Source: Pedobacter sp. MC2016-24
GTDB lineage: Bacteria > Bacteroidota > Bacteroidia > Sphingobacteriales > Sphingobacteriaceae
Assembly (NCBI RefSeq): GCF_015223055.1
Contig: NZ_JADFBX010000003.1
Location: forward strand, 124,001 to 188,000
Length of the DNA: 64,000 nucleotides
Direction: 5' to 3'
Part shown: piece by piece, positions 37,301 through 44,804 of the stretch
Layout: every line of letters starts with the position of its first letter
Numbering within the stretch: position 1 is the first letter of the stretch
Translations under genes and position numbers: made by a program
Notes under the pieces: generated by a model
Seen by the model: the letters and a program-made list of their open reading frames with translations, nothing else
Database searches by the model: none
What the model was told of the DNA's origin: nothing

Positions 37301-38051
37301 CTCTATACAATTGGCCGGGAAACCGCTGAACACGTTCTATTCTTACAAATTTAAGGGCCTAAGTCCTGTAGATGGATCACCGATATTTTATGGTGCAGAG
37401 AATGAACTGGCAGATCAATACCGCAGCCAGTACTCCCAAATGAAAAAAGAAGACGTATACCTGGCAGTGATGAGCGAATCCGGCCGCCGTGAGCCTTTCA
37501 TTCAGGGTGGTATCTCCAACTATTTCGGCTACCGTAATTTTGGTTTGTCTTTGAATGTGACTTATTCCCTGGGCAATAAGATCCGCATGCTGAAGATTGC
37601 TTCAGGATATGGAACCAACATCGCGTATCCGCAACAAAATCTGCGTAAAGAATTTGTGTACAGATGGCGTCGTCCCGGTGATGAGGCCTACACCAATATT
37701 CCTGGTCTCCAGGCTAATAATTTGGTTAACCAACCCTGGTGGAGCGTTTATCCTGCAACACAATACACATTTGCAGGAAGCGTGTATGACATGTACGACA
37801 ATTCCGATATCAGGTTAGTAAGTGGCGATCACATCAAGCTGCAGTCGGCATCCTTCCGTTACAACGTTCCGGAAACCTTTGCAAAGAAACTGGGACTTGG
37901 ATCTGCATACCTGAGCATCACCGGAAGTAACTTATTTATTGTAAGCAATAAGATGCTTAAAGGTCAGGATCCCTTACAATCGGGTTCTTCACCAAATATC
38001 AACCTGTCTGTAAGGCCAACTTACGCAGGGAGCATTAATGTATCATTTTAA
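34377..38051 (+). CDS. STN-domain SusC-type TonB-dependent receptor (locus B)
   Basis: Outer-membrane importer with a signalling domain, 1224 residues. The long leader typical of ECF-linked receptors has its hydrophobic export segment at about 32-53 (ends LKAQT). The STN domain follows (about 58-125; IKAAEAISKQTKYDFSYND), then a carboxypeptidase-regulatory domain (about 140-215), plug (LLEGRVPGMIFMENSGQVG, REPLWVLDGIV, DASATALYGAKAGNGVIVITTKKG) and barrel ending AGSINVSF. The plug motifs are standard, unlike the locus A receptor. The STN domain is expected to signal to the adjacent anti-sigma factor. Substrate unknown; the downstream thioredoxins and protease suggest a protein-related ligand. 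Confidence 0.93.
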   Translation: MNYFLFHKDKGGCASLGEESKLANLSTLPIFIKFLLVLSVFLSLQLFNELKAQTVSLDLKNASFIKAAEAISKQTKYDFSYNDQILKKTKPVTLKFTNEPLASALKKLFATQPLTYEIKDGVIIIYDTKSEQVSPSTGFNSPVTGKVTTEDGKTLDGATIKVKGSDYSTRTDQNGNFVIPGKYANEILEIRMIGYATLEIGAQRARVVALAMQASDLKEVNVVVNTGYQNIDRRKLTSAVTTVKMEDILTPGINTIDKLLEGRVPGMIFMENSGQVGATPKLRIRGTSTILGNREPLWVLDGIVLVDPVNVDPAQINDLDFVNLLGNAIAGLNPQDIEQIDVLKDASATALYGAKAGNGVIVITTKKGKVGKPMISYSMSSGFARRPRYSDRGMYMMNSAERMDVSKEMVERKMQYNSVTQWSGYEAVLQDYYAGRIGYDEFKRQSDYYAGVNTDWMGLLTRDAFSQTHTLNLSGGSPDVKYYSSIGYQNENGVIKGENNKRYSTMLNITADYKKFMAQISFTGNYSTRNYSPSDLGVMDYAYNMSRTIPANNPDGSLFYYPRVNTFNLGYNYNILNERENSNDHLEGIGANVRTVLKYRAFKGFDLEGTFAYGISNTNQELYYTKNSYYIFKLRADQQARNDMAPVGGELTKTETRNNNYTARLQSNYTTTLGEDGKHELTFAAGIETKSSEYKGFKMARRGYFPEMGGYFDYVPTTNTGYYGQWMQDKLALGTFDRTLTNELAWYGTGGYSWDNRYMFNVHIRGEQSNLFGRRSNNSFLPIWAVSGRWNMKNDIAADASWVNELALKGSWGWQGNMLPGQGSSMVMQQALVTDVYYNSQYATIKNFPNPDLRWERTASSNAEVEFSLFGSKLNGSVGFFYKKTKDAFLNKVVSEINGVQTYVINSGTLENKGVELAFRINAINNVGLNKERRGFVWRIDPQLGQVLNKVLNRVINNRNNVLLDNVTYNNFLNGSIQLAGKPLNTFYSYKFKGLSPVDGSPIFYGAENELADQYRSQYSQMKKEDVYLAVMSESGRREPFIQGGISNYFGYRNFGLSLNVTYSLGNKIRMLKIASGYGTNIAYPQQNLRKEFVYRWRRPGDEAYTNIPGLQANNLVNQPWWSVYPATQYTFAGSVYDMYDNSDIRLVSGDHIKLQSASFRYNVPETFAKKLGLGSAYLSITGSNLFIVSNKMLKGQDPLQSGSSPNINLSVRPTYAGSINVSF

Positions 38052-38063
38052 AAATATAGGAAC

Positions 38064-39644
38064 ATGAAAAAAATATTTGTGCTTTTAGCCTGTATCCTGG
38101 TGATGAGTTCATGCAAGAAATTCCTCGAAGAGTATTCGAGGGACCTGAAGTATGCGGAGAATACGGAGGACCTCAATAAATTAATGATCGGGGAGGCTTT
38201 TCTTCCAAGTTTCTCATTTTCTGTCTACAGTCAGTCGACCATCACTACGCTCAATGAAAATCAAGGGGTTCTGGCACCATGGCTACATGTCATGGACGAT
38301 GACAGTGAGCTATCTCTTGCAAACTACGTAGAGCCCTTTGAGCAGACACCGCGCAACATGCTCTCCGGCTTTCACAACTGGAGTCAGCAGCCAAATGCCA
38401 ATGTGCTGAACCTGGAATGGGAAGAGAGTTTCTGGAGAAAGATCTATAAAAGGATCGGAGCCCTAAACGCAATCATTTTCCAGGCTGAGGGACTAGCGGA
38501 AAAGAATGCTGGAGACACAGACCTGATGCACATCAGGGGAGAAGCCTTGTTTCTGCGTGCATACTATTATTTCCTGCTTCAAAATATTTATGGTTCACCT
38601 TACCGTACCGGTACCGCTGCTACGGACGAAGGCGTACCTTTAAAAATTTCTGAAAAGATCCAGGATGATTATTTCAAACGCGATCATAACGATGTGGTCT
38701 ACAAACAAATTATTGCAGATTTGGATCAGGCTGCAGTCTTCCTGGCTGGCTACAATCCGGCCACTAAAATTCGCGTCGGTATTGCTGCGGTGAAAGCGCT
38801 GCAAAGTCGCGTATATCTATTTACAGAGCAATACGACAAAGCATTGGAAAGCAGCAACGGGTTTGAAAATCTGGGCTATAGCCTGATTGACCTCAATCAA
38901 TATGCTGAAAACACCAATTTTACGTATCGGAATTCAACCGAGTCCATTTTCACTATGGGGCCCAACTCGGTTCCTGTAGTTTTTCTGACCGATTCCACCA
39001 GTGCCTGGAATGGAGATGACAATAAGGCCTCCTCATTTAAGGTTTCCAGCGGCCTGGCAGAAACGTATACTACTGATGACATGCGCCGGACAGCTTTCTT
39101 TAGGAAAACGGCAAAAAGCAAGGCTTGGATACCAGGAAAGTACCGTACCTTCCAGACCTATAATGATCCGGTCCAGGTATCGTGTATCTTCTCCTTCCGT
39201 TATGCGGAAATCGTATTGAACCGTGCAGAGGCTTTTGCCATGAAAGGTTCAGATGCTGAAGCCAGAGAAGAACTACAAAAGCTTCGTATAAAAAGAGTTA
39301 AGAATGCTAGTCTGGCACAACTTCCTCAATCTAACGAAGCACTGGTCGCATTCATCAGGGCAGAACGCCGTCGTGAGCTTTGTTTTGAAGGACACCGCTG
39401 GTTTGATTTAAGGAGATATGCCGTTAACGCAAAATATCCCCTGGCTGCAAGTTTCAATATCAAGCATCCTAATTACACTTACGATGCGCAAACGAAATCT
39501 CACAATCCTGCTGGAAACTATGTTTTAAATTCATTTGCTCAGGATGCGGCCGCATGGCAGGTGCCTATTCCTGGCTATGCCATAGACTTCAACAGGGGTT
39601 CCCTGACCAATTTAATCAGGCCGGTACGTAGTGTTCAACCTTAA
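38064..39644 (+). CDS. SusD-family lipoprotein (locus B)
   Basis: Surface lipoprotein partner of the locus B SusC, 526 residues. Lipobox LVMSSCKKFLEEYS (C17). SusD helices include IRGEALFLRAYYYFLLQNIYGSPY, SFRYAEIVLNRAEAFAMKG and FIRAERRRELCFEGHRWFDLRRYAV. It starts 12 bases after the susC stop and is followed 11 bases later by an accessory lipoprotein. Confidence 0.93.
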   Translation: MKKIFVLLACILVMSSCKKFLEEYSRDLKYAENTEDLNKLMIGEAFLPSFSFSVYSQSTITTLNENQGVLAPWLHVMDDDSELSLANYVEPFEQTPRNMLSGFHNWSQQPNANVLNLEWEESFWRKIYKRIGALNAIIFQAEGLAEKNAGDTDLMHIRGEALFLRAYYYFLLQNIYGSPYRTGTAATDEGVPLKISEKIQDDYFKRDHNDVVYKQIIADLDQAAVFLAGYNPATKIRVGIAAVKALQSRVYLFTEQYDKALESSNGFENLGYSLIDLNQYAENTNFTYRNSTESIFTMGPNSVPVVFLTDSTSAWNGDDNKASSFKVSSGLAETYTTDDMRRTAFFRKTAKSKAWIPGKYRTFQTYNDPVQVSCIFSFRYAEIVLNRAEAFAMKGSDAEAREELQKLRIKRVKNASLAQLPQSNEALVAFIRAERRRELCFEGHRWFDLRRYAVNAKYPLAASFNIKHPNYTYDAQTKSHNPAGNYVLNSFAQDAAAWQVPIPGYAIDFNRGSLTNLIRPVRSVQP

Positions 39645-39655
39645 CAATTCAGCAC

Positions 39656-40579
39656 ATGAAAAGCAAATTATATATTGCGGTCCTAATCCTTTCAATAGGT
39701 TTGACTGCATGCAGGAAGGAAGAAAGTACTGTATTTCCTGACTATGATAAAAACTGGCTGGTCGTAGAAGACGATCCAAGCGATGCCAGTACACATGCCC
39801 GGTTTGAGTTTTTTAAAGAAACGGGTATCCCATTTTACATCAATGATACCATCGGCATTCAGCAACGCAAGGATCTTTTTGGCAAGGACTATACACACTA
39901 TGAGGTCCTGTCCATGAATTATTCGCTTGGCGTAGAGCAAGTGGGGGCACCTCCTGTTGTGCGTACATTCAAATACTGCAAAAAAGCGGATGTTGCAGCT
40001 GCGCTGGCCTTTTTCAAAACTGAGATCATTCCGGTATTGCCGAAGGATGTACACGTACCCAGTATACTGCTCCTGGAGTCTTTCACAAGTAATGCTTTCG
40101 GTAATTATGCATTTAAAGCCTTCAATACGGTACTGATTGGCGAAGCCTCGAAGATTCCTGCAATGGATGCTGCAACCAAAGCGCGTTTTAAAGGCGCTGT
40201 TATGCGCGCATTGATCACCAATGCAGTCCTGAGCGGAAAATATGATGATCTCCTAACCAGGTTTTACACTGTAAGCCGGAGGTTTGCTTCGACACGGGAC
40301 ATTTATAACATGGGGACATGGCAGTTTTCCCAGTTTGTAACAGGCTTGCCTACAGGAACGGTGGCTTCACTACAGACCTTGGGCTTCATCTCGTCAGACC
40401 CTCGCAACACATCCTACACGCCCTATACGACCTGGATAGATGTGTCGCTATACCTTGAAGCTTCGTTAGCGAATACAGAAGCGCAGTTCATGCAGCTCTA
40501 TGGTACCTATCCGAATATCATGACCAAATATGGCATCATCCGCCAGATTTTGGCAGATATGAATATCCCTGTACAATAA
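39656..40579 (+). CDS. Accessory lipoprotein, zincin-like but lacking HExxH (locus B)
   Basis: A 307-residue lipoprotein (IGLTACRKEE, Cys at about 20). The layout recalls the SusCD-linked zinc metallohydrolase lipoproteins: an N-terminal FEFFKETGIPFYINDTIG, a middle ILLLESF strand, and a helix FKGAVMRALITNAVL where that family carries HExxH. No HExxH is present, so if related it would be a binding protein rather than a protease. In locus A the equivalent slot after susD holds a DUF1735-like lipoprotein. Family assignment is tentative; lipoprotein status and operon membership are firm. Confidence 0.6.
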   Translation: MKSKLYIAVLILSIGLTACRKEESTVFPDYDKNWLVVEDDPSDASTHARFEFFKETGIPFYINDTIGIQQRKDLFGKDYTHYEVLSMNYSLGVEQVGAPPVVRTFKYCKKADVAAALAFFKTEIIPVLPKDVHVPSILLLESFTSNAFGNYAFKAFNTVLIGEASKIPAMDAATKARFKGAVMRALITNAVLSGKYDDLLTRFYTVSRRFASTRDIYNMGTWQFSQFVTGLPTGTVASLQTLGFISSDPRNTSYTPYTTWIDVSLYLEASLANTEAQFMQLYGTYPNIMTKYGIIRQILADMNIPVQ

Positions 40580-40637
40580 CACAATTAAGTAACTAACAGG
40601 GCATAGTCAAACAGCTATGCCCATATTAAACCATAAA

Positions 40638-41987
40638 ATGAAAAAAACAAGTATTTTATTAGCGATGCTGACGATGTCTGCATCTGCCTGGGCGCAAAAT
40701 GCCGTATTGCAAACAAAATTCCGGTACGAGATGCCCAATCATCAGAATGTGAGTAGTATATTCTTTACTAAATCTGATGGTGATGGGGATTTGAAAGCAA
40801 TTGCTGAGCCTGTTGTGGACAAAGCTACCGGTATTTTCCGTGTAGAAGTGATTCCTGCAGATCAAAATGCCATCCGCTATATAGGTGCCTTTGATGAGCA
40901 TTATCCTGTTTATCTGCGCAAGGCTGAAGAGCTAACAGTAGATGCCGGTGATGGTCAGGTTAGCTACTCAGGGAAATTGAGTAAGGAAAACCAGGTTTTT
41001 GCTGATTGGTATAAAATGATAGCGCCAATCCGTAAGTATGGCTACACGAAAGACGCTCGAACACTTTCTCAGGAAAGATTGATAAAATTGCTGGATTCAT
41101 TGGCAGGGCCTGTTGAAAACTTCGTAAAAAACATCAACACTGGCAATGCTGCCTTTGATAAGGAAGCAAAGTTCATGCTGCCCTACAGTTATAAATTTGA
41201 CCTTTTGATGCCATTTGCCATGGGCTTCGGTTTCGAATCCAAAGACAAGTTTCCTACAATCTATACCAATTGGTTCAAAAATGAAACTTTTTCCGATAAA
41301 GGACTTTGGACACTTCCTATCGCCTTCAGGTATATGCAATATTTCGCCTTTGCCAAACACATCATTTATAACCAGGAACAAGGCATATCCGGAGAAATAC
41401 TGCCTCCTGAAATTAGTGACAAAACCTTGAAGGCCAATTATATCCTGGCTCAAGCAGAAAAGGGTGCATCTCAGGATAAGGTTGCCTTCTTAAAAAAATT
41501 TGAAGGTGATATGCTGAACGAGGAACAGCGCGCTAAAATGAAAGTATTTCAGGCACGTTGGGGTTTGCAGGTTGCCGGAGGTAATTGGATCGACTTTACT
41601 TACCCGGACCGCGATGGCAAAATGCACAAACTATCAGATAACCTGGGTAAAGTAGTACTGATCGATGTCTGGGCAACCTGGTGCAAGCCTTGTTTAGCAG
41701 AACAACCCGCTCTGGAAGCATTGGAAAAATCTTTTGAAGGAAAGAACGTCGTGTTTATCAGTCTGTCCATCGACACCGATCATGCCAAATGGAAACAAAT
41801 GATAGAAGAGAAGAAACTGTCAGGATTACATTTGTATTCGAATAACCAAGGTACCATCGTAACTGATTACGAACTGGCCAGTGTGCCTCGTTTCATCCTG
41901 TTTGACAAAAATGGTAAAACGGTAAGTTTTGACGCACCAAGACCTTCTGATCCAAAATTAGCTGCACTAATTACCTCAAAATTATAA
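40638..41987 (+). CDS. TlpA-like exported thioredoxin, WCKPC (locus B)
   Basis: A 449-residue exported protein with a large N-terminal region (about 20-315) and a C-terminal TlpA domain (about 322-449). The start is the ATG at 40638, which gives the signal peptide ending ASAWAQN; an earlier in-frame ATG at 40617 only adds seven residues in front of it. Redox motif WATWCKPCLAE (C349, C352); cis-Pro loop SVPRFILFDK. The N-terminal part has a DUF4369-like beta section, then helices. It belongs to the locus B operon. Confidence 0.88.
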   Translation: MKKTSILLAMLTMSASAWAQNAVLQTKFRYEMPNHQNVSSIFFTKSDGDGDLKAIAEPVVDKATGIFRVEVIPADQNAIRYIGAFDEHYPVYLRKAEELTVDAGDGQVSYSGKLSKENQVFADWYKMIAPIRKYGYTKDARTLSQERLIKLLDSLAGPVENFVKNINTGNAAFDKEAKFMLPYSYKFDLLMPFAMGFGFESKDKFPTIYTNWFKNETFSDKGLWTLPIAFRYMQYFAFAKHIIYNQEQGISGEILPPEISDKTLKANYILAQAEKGASQDKVAFLKKFEGDMLNEEQRAKMKVFQARWGLQVAGGNWIDFTYPDRDGKMHKLSDNLGKVVLIDVWATWCKPCLAEQPALEALEKSFEGKNVVFISLSIDTDHAKWKQMIEEKKLSGLHLYSNNQGTIVTDYELASVPRFILFDKNGKTVSFDAPRPSDPKLAALITSKL

Positions 41988-42008
41988 GCCAAACCATATT
42001 TGTCTGAA

Positions 42009-43100
42009 ATGAAAAGAACTATCGCATCCCTGCTGTTTACTATCGTGCTTTGCTATTCACAGATACTATCCGCACAGGGCATTAAATTCGAGACGATCAG
42101 TCTCCAGGAAGCCATGGGAAAAGCAGCAAATCCTGCAAGTCCAAGGCTCATACTCGTCGATTGTTACACCAGTTGGTGTATCCCTTGTATTGAAATGGCA
42201 CAACAAGAATTTCCTAAAAAGGAAGCCGGAGATTATTTCAACCCAAATTTTGTATCCGTGAAGTTCGATATGGAAAAAGGGGAAGGAAAGGAATTGGCCA
42301 AAAAATATGACGTAAAAGCTTACCCTACCTTTTTGTTGTTAGATGCCCAGGGTAACGAAATCAACAGGGTAGTAGGTAAGGCCACTGCAGAGGAGTTTAT
42401 TGAGAAAGTGAAGACCGCTCTGGACCCTAAAAATTCGCTGAAAGGCATCAAAGCCGCCTACGAGGCTAACAAGAGCATGGCTACAGGAATGCCTTATGCA
42501 CTCGCACTTTATCAAAACGCCAAAGATCCTTCGCCGGTGCTGGAGGAACTTTTTGACAATGCGATGGATTACGATCGCTTCAGTCCGAATTATCTGGAAC
42601 TTGCCCTCGGCACTACAAAATTTGGCAGCCCATTTTTTCGGAAAATGATGATGTACAAATCGAATTTAGACCAGGCAATGGGCACGGAGATCATCAACCG
42701 GATCATTTTCGACAAGGTTCGTAAAGATATGTATTGCATTGCCATGGAAAATGGGGCTAAGTACAGTGTGTTTTACACGCCCCAAGAGGTGGAAGATGTG
42801 GCATATACGATCGGCTTACTGAAGTTAAAGTCGGATCTTACAGAAAGACATATCATAAGTGCGGCCTTGTACGTAAGTAGGAAAGACATCAATGGATTGA
42901 TCGCTTATTACGACCGCAACATTTGGAACATTCCATCCGATGACGTATTCCGGGGCATTCTGGACGGTGTGCTGGCCAGGCAGACGGCTAATGCAAGTCC
43001 GGCTCAAAAGCAGGCCATCAAAGCCTTTTTCGAAAAATCAGGAAACTTTTTTTCTAAGGAGGGCAAAAGACACCTAACTATAGCAGAATCGATCAAATAA
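42009..43100 (+). CDS. Exported thioredoxin-family protein, WCIPC (locus B)
   Basis: A 363-residue protein with an N-terminal signal peptide (ends ILSAQG, about 24), a thioredoxin domain (about 30-140) and a helical C-terminal extension (about 150-363). The redox motif is DCYTSWCIPCIEM (C57, C60) and the cis-Pro is in VKAYPTFLLLDAQG. This is the thioredoxin-7/DUF255-like type rather than TlpA. The ATG at 42009 is preferred over a TTG at 42000. It lies 21 bases after the WCKPC gene and 6 bases before the protease. Confidence 0.87.
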   Translation: MKRTIASLLFTIVLCYSQILSAQGIKFETISLQEAMGKAANPASPRLILVDCYTSWCIPCIEMAQQEFPKKEAGDYFNPNFVSVKFDMEKGEGKELAKKYDVKAYPTFLLLDAQGNEINRVVGKATAEEFIEKVKTALDPKNSLKGIKAAYEANKSMATGMPYALALYQNAKDPSPVLEELFDNAMDYDRFSPNYLELALGTTKFGSPFFRKMMMYKSNLDQAMGTEIINRIIFDKVRKDMYCIAMENGAKYSVFYTPQEVEDVAYTIGLLKLKSDLTERHIISAALYVSRKDINGLIAYYDRNIWNIPSDDVFRGILDGVLARQTANASPAQKQAIKAFFEKSGNFFSKEGKRHLTIAESIK

Positions 43101-43106
43101 ATTCAC

Positions 43107-43988
43107 ATGAATAAAATCTTTTTATTATCCATAAACTTGTTGTTTATGGTGGGTGTTGCTAATGCGCAATCCTTCACAGATGATGCCAGACTACTTGAAA
43201 GTTACCAAAAGTCTATTGATTCGGTGATGGCCAAAACCAAGAGTATCACAGCTGAAGGTGCTCAGAAAGCCCTTTTGAATACACAAAATCTGGCTACGGT
43301 TAAACTTGCAAAGCCAGCTAAGAAGCCCCTGCAGGCACACATGTTGTATGAGCAGGTCAAACGTGCCACGGTCATTATAGGTTGTGCCTATTTGTGTCCG
43401 AGGTGTTCCAACCCACATCTGAGCGAGTCTTCAGGTTATATTATTGATTCTAAAGGTATTGTGGTTACCAATTACCATGTGGTAGCCCAGTATGCCTTTA
43501 TGAAGGATGGGAATAAGCCTGAAGGTTTTTTTGTGCGGCTGGCCGATGGTCGTACTTACGCCGTAAAGACGGTGTTGGCTGCGTCGAAAAAAAATGACCT
43601 GGCCATCCTTCAATTGGAAACGGATGGCAAAGCGGATCTGCCTTCGCTTGCGCTGGCAGATGCGGCTCAGATTGGTGATCAGGTTTATGTACTGGGTCAT
43701 CCCAAAGGCATGCATTATTACTTTTCCCAAGGGAATGTTACCAACAAGTATTATGAAAATGCGGGACCACCAAATGAAAAATTTTTCCGTGAAATGATGA
43801 CCATTTCAGCCGATTATGCAACGGGCTCCAGCGGTGGACCTGTTGTCGATATATGTGGTAATGTGGTAGGAACCGTATCTAACACAAACATGTTAACACA
43901 CAGTGAAATGAATCCAAGTGTGCAGATGGTTGTTAAAAACACCGTGCCAGTTGAATCCTTATGGAAACTCATTCGTAACGCCTCCTAA
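43107..43988 (+). CDS. Secreted trypsin-like (S1-fold) serine protease with Cys cluster (locus B)
   Basis: A 293-residue exported protease with a signal peptide ending VANAQS (about 21). The predicted triad is H124 (VTNYHVV), D164 (KKNDLAIL) and S242 (ATGSSGGPV). The core is DegP-like with no PDZ domain. Just before the catalytic core is a CAYLCPRC cluster (C93, C97, C100) that the locus A protease lacks; it could form a disulfide handled by the operon's thioredoxins or bind a metal. It is the last gene of locus B. Confidence 0.87.
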   Translation: MNKIFLLSINLLFMVGVANAQSFTDDARLLESYQKSIDSVMAKTKSITAEGAQKALLNTQNLATVKLAKPAKKPLQAHMLYEQVKRATVIIGCAYLCPRCSNPHLSESSGYIIDSKGIVVTNYHVVAQYAFMKDGNKPEGFFVRLADGRTYAVKTVLAASKKNDLAILQLETDGKADLPSLALADAAQIGDQVYVLGHPKGMHYYFSQGNVTNKYYENAGPPNEKFFREMMTISADYATGSSGGPVVDICGNVVGTVSNTNMLTHSEMNPSVQMVVKNTVPVESLWKLIRNAS

Positions 43989-44000
43989 ATAAATATGTTA

Positions 44001-44008
44001 TAGATTTG
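44001..44008 (+). promoter_or_regulatory. Candidate -7 box (TAGATTTG) for the SRPBCC gene
   Basis: Exact TAnnTTTG match 58 bases before the start of the SRPBCC gene and just after locus B. An imperfect G/C-rich stem (about 44009-44040) follows and may act on the end of the locus B transcript. Confidence 0.35.
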
Positions 44009-44066
44009 CGGGGCGAGTGTTGTATTAAGTGCCCGCCCTCAAATTTATACATCATAAGCAATTGAT

Positions 44067-44525
44067 ATGGATTATGATCTCTCCTTAAGCGCCACAGCAG
44101 CACATCAGTTTGTTGTGAGTGGCGAACAAGTTTTCTCAGGTTTTTTGGATGTCGAAATTATGTATGCTGCTTTTTTTGGCAAAAATTCCGAACTGGAACT
44201 GATCAGCTGTCAATCAGATCCGGTTTTAGGAGGACGCTTTGCTTATGCTGCAACATTAAACGGCATCAACCGTACTCATGTTGGTGAATACCTTGAACTT
44301 CGTAATCCCAATAAGCTGGTATTTACCTGGCAGGTTAATTTGGTAGAATTGCCTGTCTCTAAAATATGTATTGATATTGAAGATAAACCTGAAGGTGCTC
44401 ATTTGCTGCTTACCCATCAATTGCCCTTAAACTGGAGCTCATCTTTAACGCAAGCAGAAGCGGCCTGGGCTCAGTTTCTGGTCGATTTTGATCAGGCTTT
44501 AATACTTAAAAAATGCTCCATATAG
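44067..44525 (+). CDS. SRPBCC-domain protein (copy 1)
   Basis: A 152-residue cytoplasmic protein resembling the AHSA1/SRPBCC helix-grip fold. It opens with hydrophobic strands and EQVFSGFLDVEIMYAAFFG, continues with the strands GGRFAYAATLNGINRTHVGEYLELRNPNKLVFTWQV, and ends in a long helix (AEAAWAQFLVDFDQALI). It is a close paralogue of the protein at 60104-60568, and both genes share the context GCAATTGAyATGGATTAT around the start. Such proteins bind hydrophobic ligands or act in stress responses; no specific role can be given. Confidence 0.75.
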   Translation: MDYDLSLSATAAHQFVVSGEQVFSGFLDVEIMYAAFFGKNSELELISCQSDPVLGGRFAYAATLNGINRTHVGEYLELRNPNKLVFTWQVNLVELPVSKICIDIEDKPEGAHLLLTHQLPLNWSSSLTQAEAAWAQFLVDFDQALILKKCSI

Positions 44526-44713
44526 CTGAACGATGGCTAGTGAGATTTGCCGAAGATTCAGGTTTTATAAATAAATCGTACATCCTGTTCTCCAGATTTT
44601 CTACATGACGGCTCTCATTAATTGCTTGGTTTTTTTACCTGGAAATATCGCCTTTAATCCCTCAAATTTTTGGGATGTGATGCAATGTTTTGTATTTAAT
44701 ATTAAAAATATTA

Positions 44714-44749
44714 TCAATATTTATATATTGAATAAATTTTAAATTTATT
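44714..44749. repeat. Adjacent A/T-only inverted repeats upstream of the Rpn gene
   Basis: TCAATAT-TTAT-ATATTGA (44714-44731) runs directly into AATAAAT-TTTAA-ATTTATT (44731-44749). They lie about 55 bases upstream of the nuclease start in a stretch far richer in A/T than its surroundings. Confidence 0.45.
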
Positions 44750-44804
44750 ATAAGTTGGTTTTAGTTGATTCTTGTTGATATATTCACACTTAACTCAATA
44801 TATT

